64,000 nucleotides of DNA from Rhodovarius lipocyclicus (GTDB lineage: Bacteria; Pseudomonadota; Alphaproteobacteria; Acetobacterales; Acetobacteraceae): contig NZ_JAAABL010000012.1 of the NCBI RefSeq assembly GCF_009900765.1, forward strand, positions 19,546-83,545, given 5' to 3'. Positions 63,285 to 64,000 of this stretch are shown here, in pieces (the stretch's first letter is position 1; the number at the start of each line of letters is the position of its first letter). The notes under the pieces were generated by a model. The model made no database searches, was not told the DNA's origin, and was given only the letters and a program-made list of their open reading frames with translations. A program made the translations under genes and the position numbers.

Positions 63285-64000
63285 GCCGCGCGGCACCCAG
63301 CGCAGCAGCCTGAGCGCGTTCAGCGTCACCAGCACGGTGGCGCCGGTATCGGCCAGGATGGCGGGCCACAGCCCGGTGACGCCCGCCAGGGTGGTGACCA
63401 GGAACACCGCCTTCAGCCCCACCGCCACGGCCACATTCTGCTTCACATTGGCCATGGTGGCGCGCGACAGCGCCACCAGCTCCGCCACGCCCATCACGCG
63501 GTCCTTCAGCACGGCGGCGTCGGCGGCCTCCAGCGCCACATCGGTGCCGCCGCCCATGGCGATGCCCACCGAGGCGGCGGCCAGCGCCGGGGCATCATTG
63601 ATGCCGTCGCCCACCATCAGCACCGGGCCCAGCGCCTTCAGCGCCGCGATCTCCCGCAGCTTGTCGTCCGGCAGCAGGCCGGCCTTCACCTCCAGCCCCA
63701 GCCCATCGGCGATGGCTTGGCCGGTGCGCGGATTGTCGCCGGTCAGCATCACCGGCCGCAGCCCCTGGGCGCGCAGGGCGGCGATGGCGGCGGCGGCATC
63801 GGGGCGGGGCTCGTCGCGCAGGGCTAGCAGGCCGCGCAGGGCGCCATCGGCCAGCACCGCCACCACGGTCTGGCCCTCCGCCTCCAGCGCCGCCACATCG
63901 CCGGGCAGGGCCACGCCGGCCTCCATGGCGTGGCGCGGGCTGCCGACGGCGATGCGCCGCCCGCCCACCAGCGCCGTCACCGCCCGGCCCGGCAGGGCCT
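63279..64000 (-). CDS. Heavy-metal P-type ATPase, C-terminal part (partial)
   Basis: The frame is open to the window edge, so the gene starts outside. The visible ~240 residues include the N-domain end ('GRRIAVGS'), 'PVMLTGDNPRTGQAIADGLG', 'KAGLLPDDKLREIAALKALG', the hinge 'VLMVGDGINDAPALAAASVG' and 'GGGTDVALEAADAAVLKD'. The two last membrane helices end 'ILADTGATVLVTLNALRLLR'. The Asp in 'ADTGATVLV' is typical of Zn/Cd/Pb exporters rather than copper ones. The phosphorylated DKTGT lies beyond the edge. It overlaps the lactonase gene by six bases, convergently. Confidence 0.88.
   Translation of the reverse strand, partial: ALPGRAVTALVGGRRIAVGSPRHAMEAGVALPGDVAALEAEGQTVVAVLADGALRGLLALRDEPRPDAAAAIAALRAQGLRPVMLTGDNPRTGQAIADGLGLEVKAGLLPDDKLREIAALKALGPVLMVGDGINDAPALAAASVGIAMGGGTDVALEAADAAVLKDRVMGVAELVALSRATMANVKQNVAVAVGLKAVFLVTTLAGVTGLWPAILADTGATVLVTLNALRLLRWVPRGS

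Overview
The window is GC-rich bacterial DNA with dense, often 4-nt-overlapping genes. It carries many Bug-type (tripartite tricarboxylate) receptors with twin-arginine-like leaders, several family-5 ABC systems and many short-chain dehydrogenases (SDRs). This suits a free-living alphaproteobacterium, most simply an acetobacteracean of the Roseomonas type. That placement is inferred from gene content only; a Burkholderiales host with many Bug genes is the main alternative.

Region 1 (1-12.6 kb) is an accessory island, visibly less GC-rich and with messier gene order than the rest. It starts with the end of a phage tail protein and a pectate-lyase-fold tail-spike gene. On the opposite strand follow a lysozyme-like hydrolase, a lipoprotein and an M15 peptidase, which look like a prophage lysis set. 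Next come a broken DUF3616-like fragment, an unknown gene, and a probable defence operon: a small membrane protein, a TIR-domain ORF and a very large STAND NTPase ORF with TPR-like repeats and a C-terminal trypsin-like protease. The TIR and STAND ORFs are separated only by a frame change at a (GC)7G tract. One more GC unit would join them into a protein of about 1,460 residues, and the STAND frame has no ATG before its Walker A motif. The island ends in a tRNA-3'-end-like sequence and a mosaic of three truncated genes (solute-binding protein, serine recombinase, IS3-type transposase).

Region 2 (13.1-28.5 kb) is transport and catabolism. It holds a complete dipeptide-type ABC operon with a fused double ATPase, a purine permease next to a PuuE-type allantoinase and a Bug receptor, a chimeric GntR/FCD regulator behind two perfect 12-bp palindromes, and a second Bug receptor. 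A nitrilase, a LysR regulator, an old-yellow-enzyme ene-reductase and a flavin monooxygenase complete it.

Region 3 (28.6-39.1 kb) is one long operon: a complete ABC importer followed by the two hydantoinase/oxoprolinase subunits, with a cytochrome P450 just downstream. Region 4 (39.3-46.9 kb) is a translationally coupled minus-strand operon of two SDRs, a cyclic-imidase-like deacetylase-fold enzyme, an amidase, a flavin monooxygenase and an ABC receptor, with a divergent IclR regulator. Region 5 (46.8-53.1 kb) is a third complete ABC importer ending in an isochorismatase-family hydrolase.

Region 6 (53.3-64 kb) holds a DUF2891 gene, then a LacI-regulated cluster with two Bug receptors, two SDRs and a hydroxyisobutyrate-dehydrogenase-like enzyme. 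Divergent to it are a Bug receptor, an MmgE/PrpD protein and a metallo-beta-lactamase-fold lactonase. The window closes inside a heavy-metal P-type ATPase. No CRISPR array, rRNA or complete tRNA was seen.
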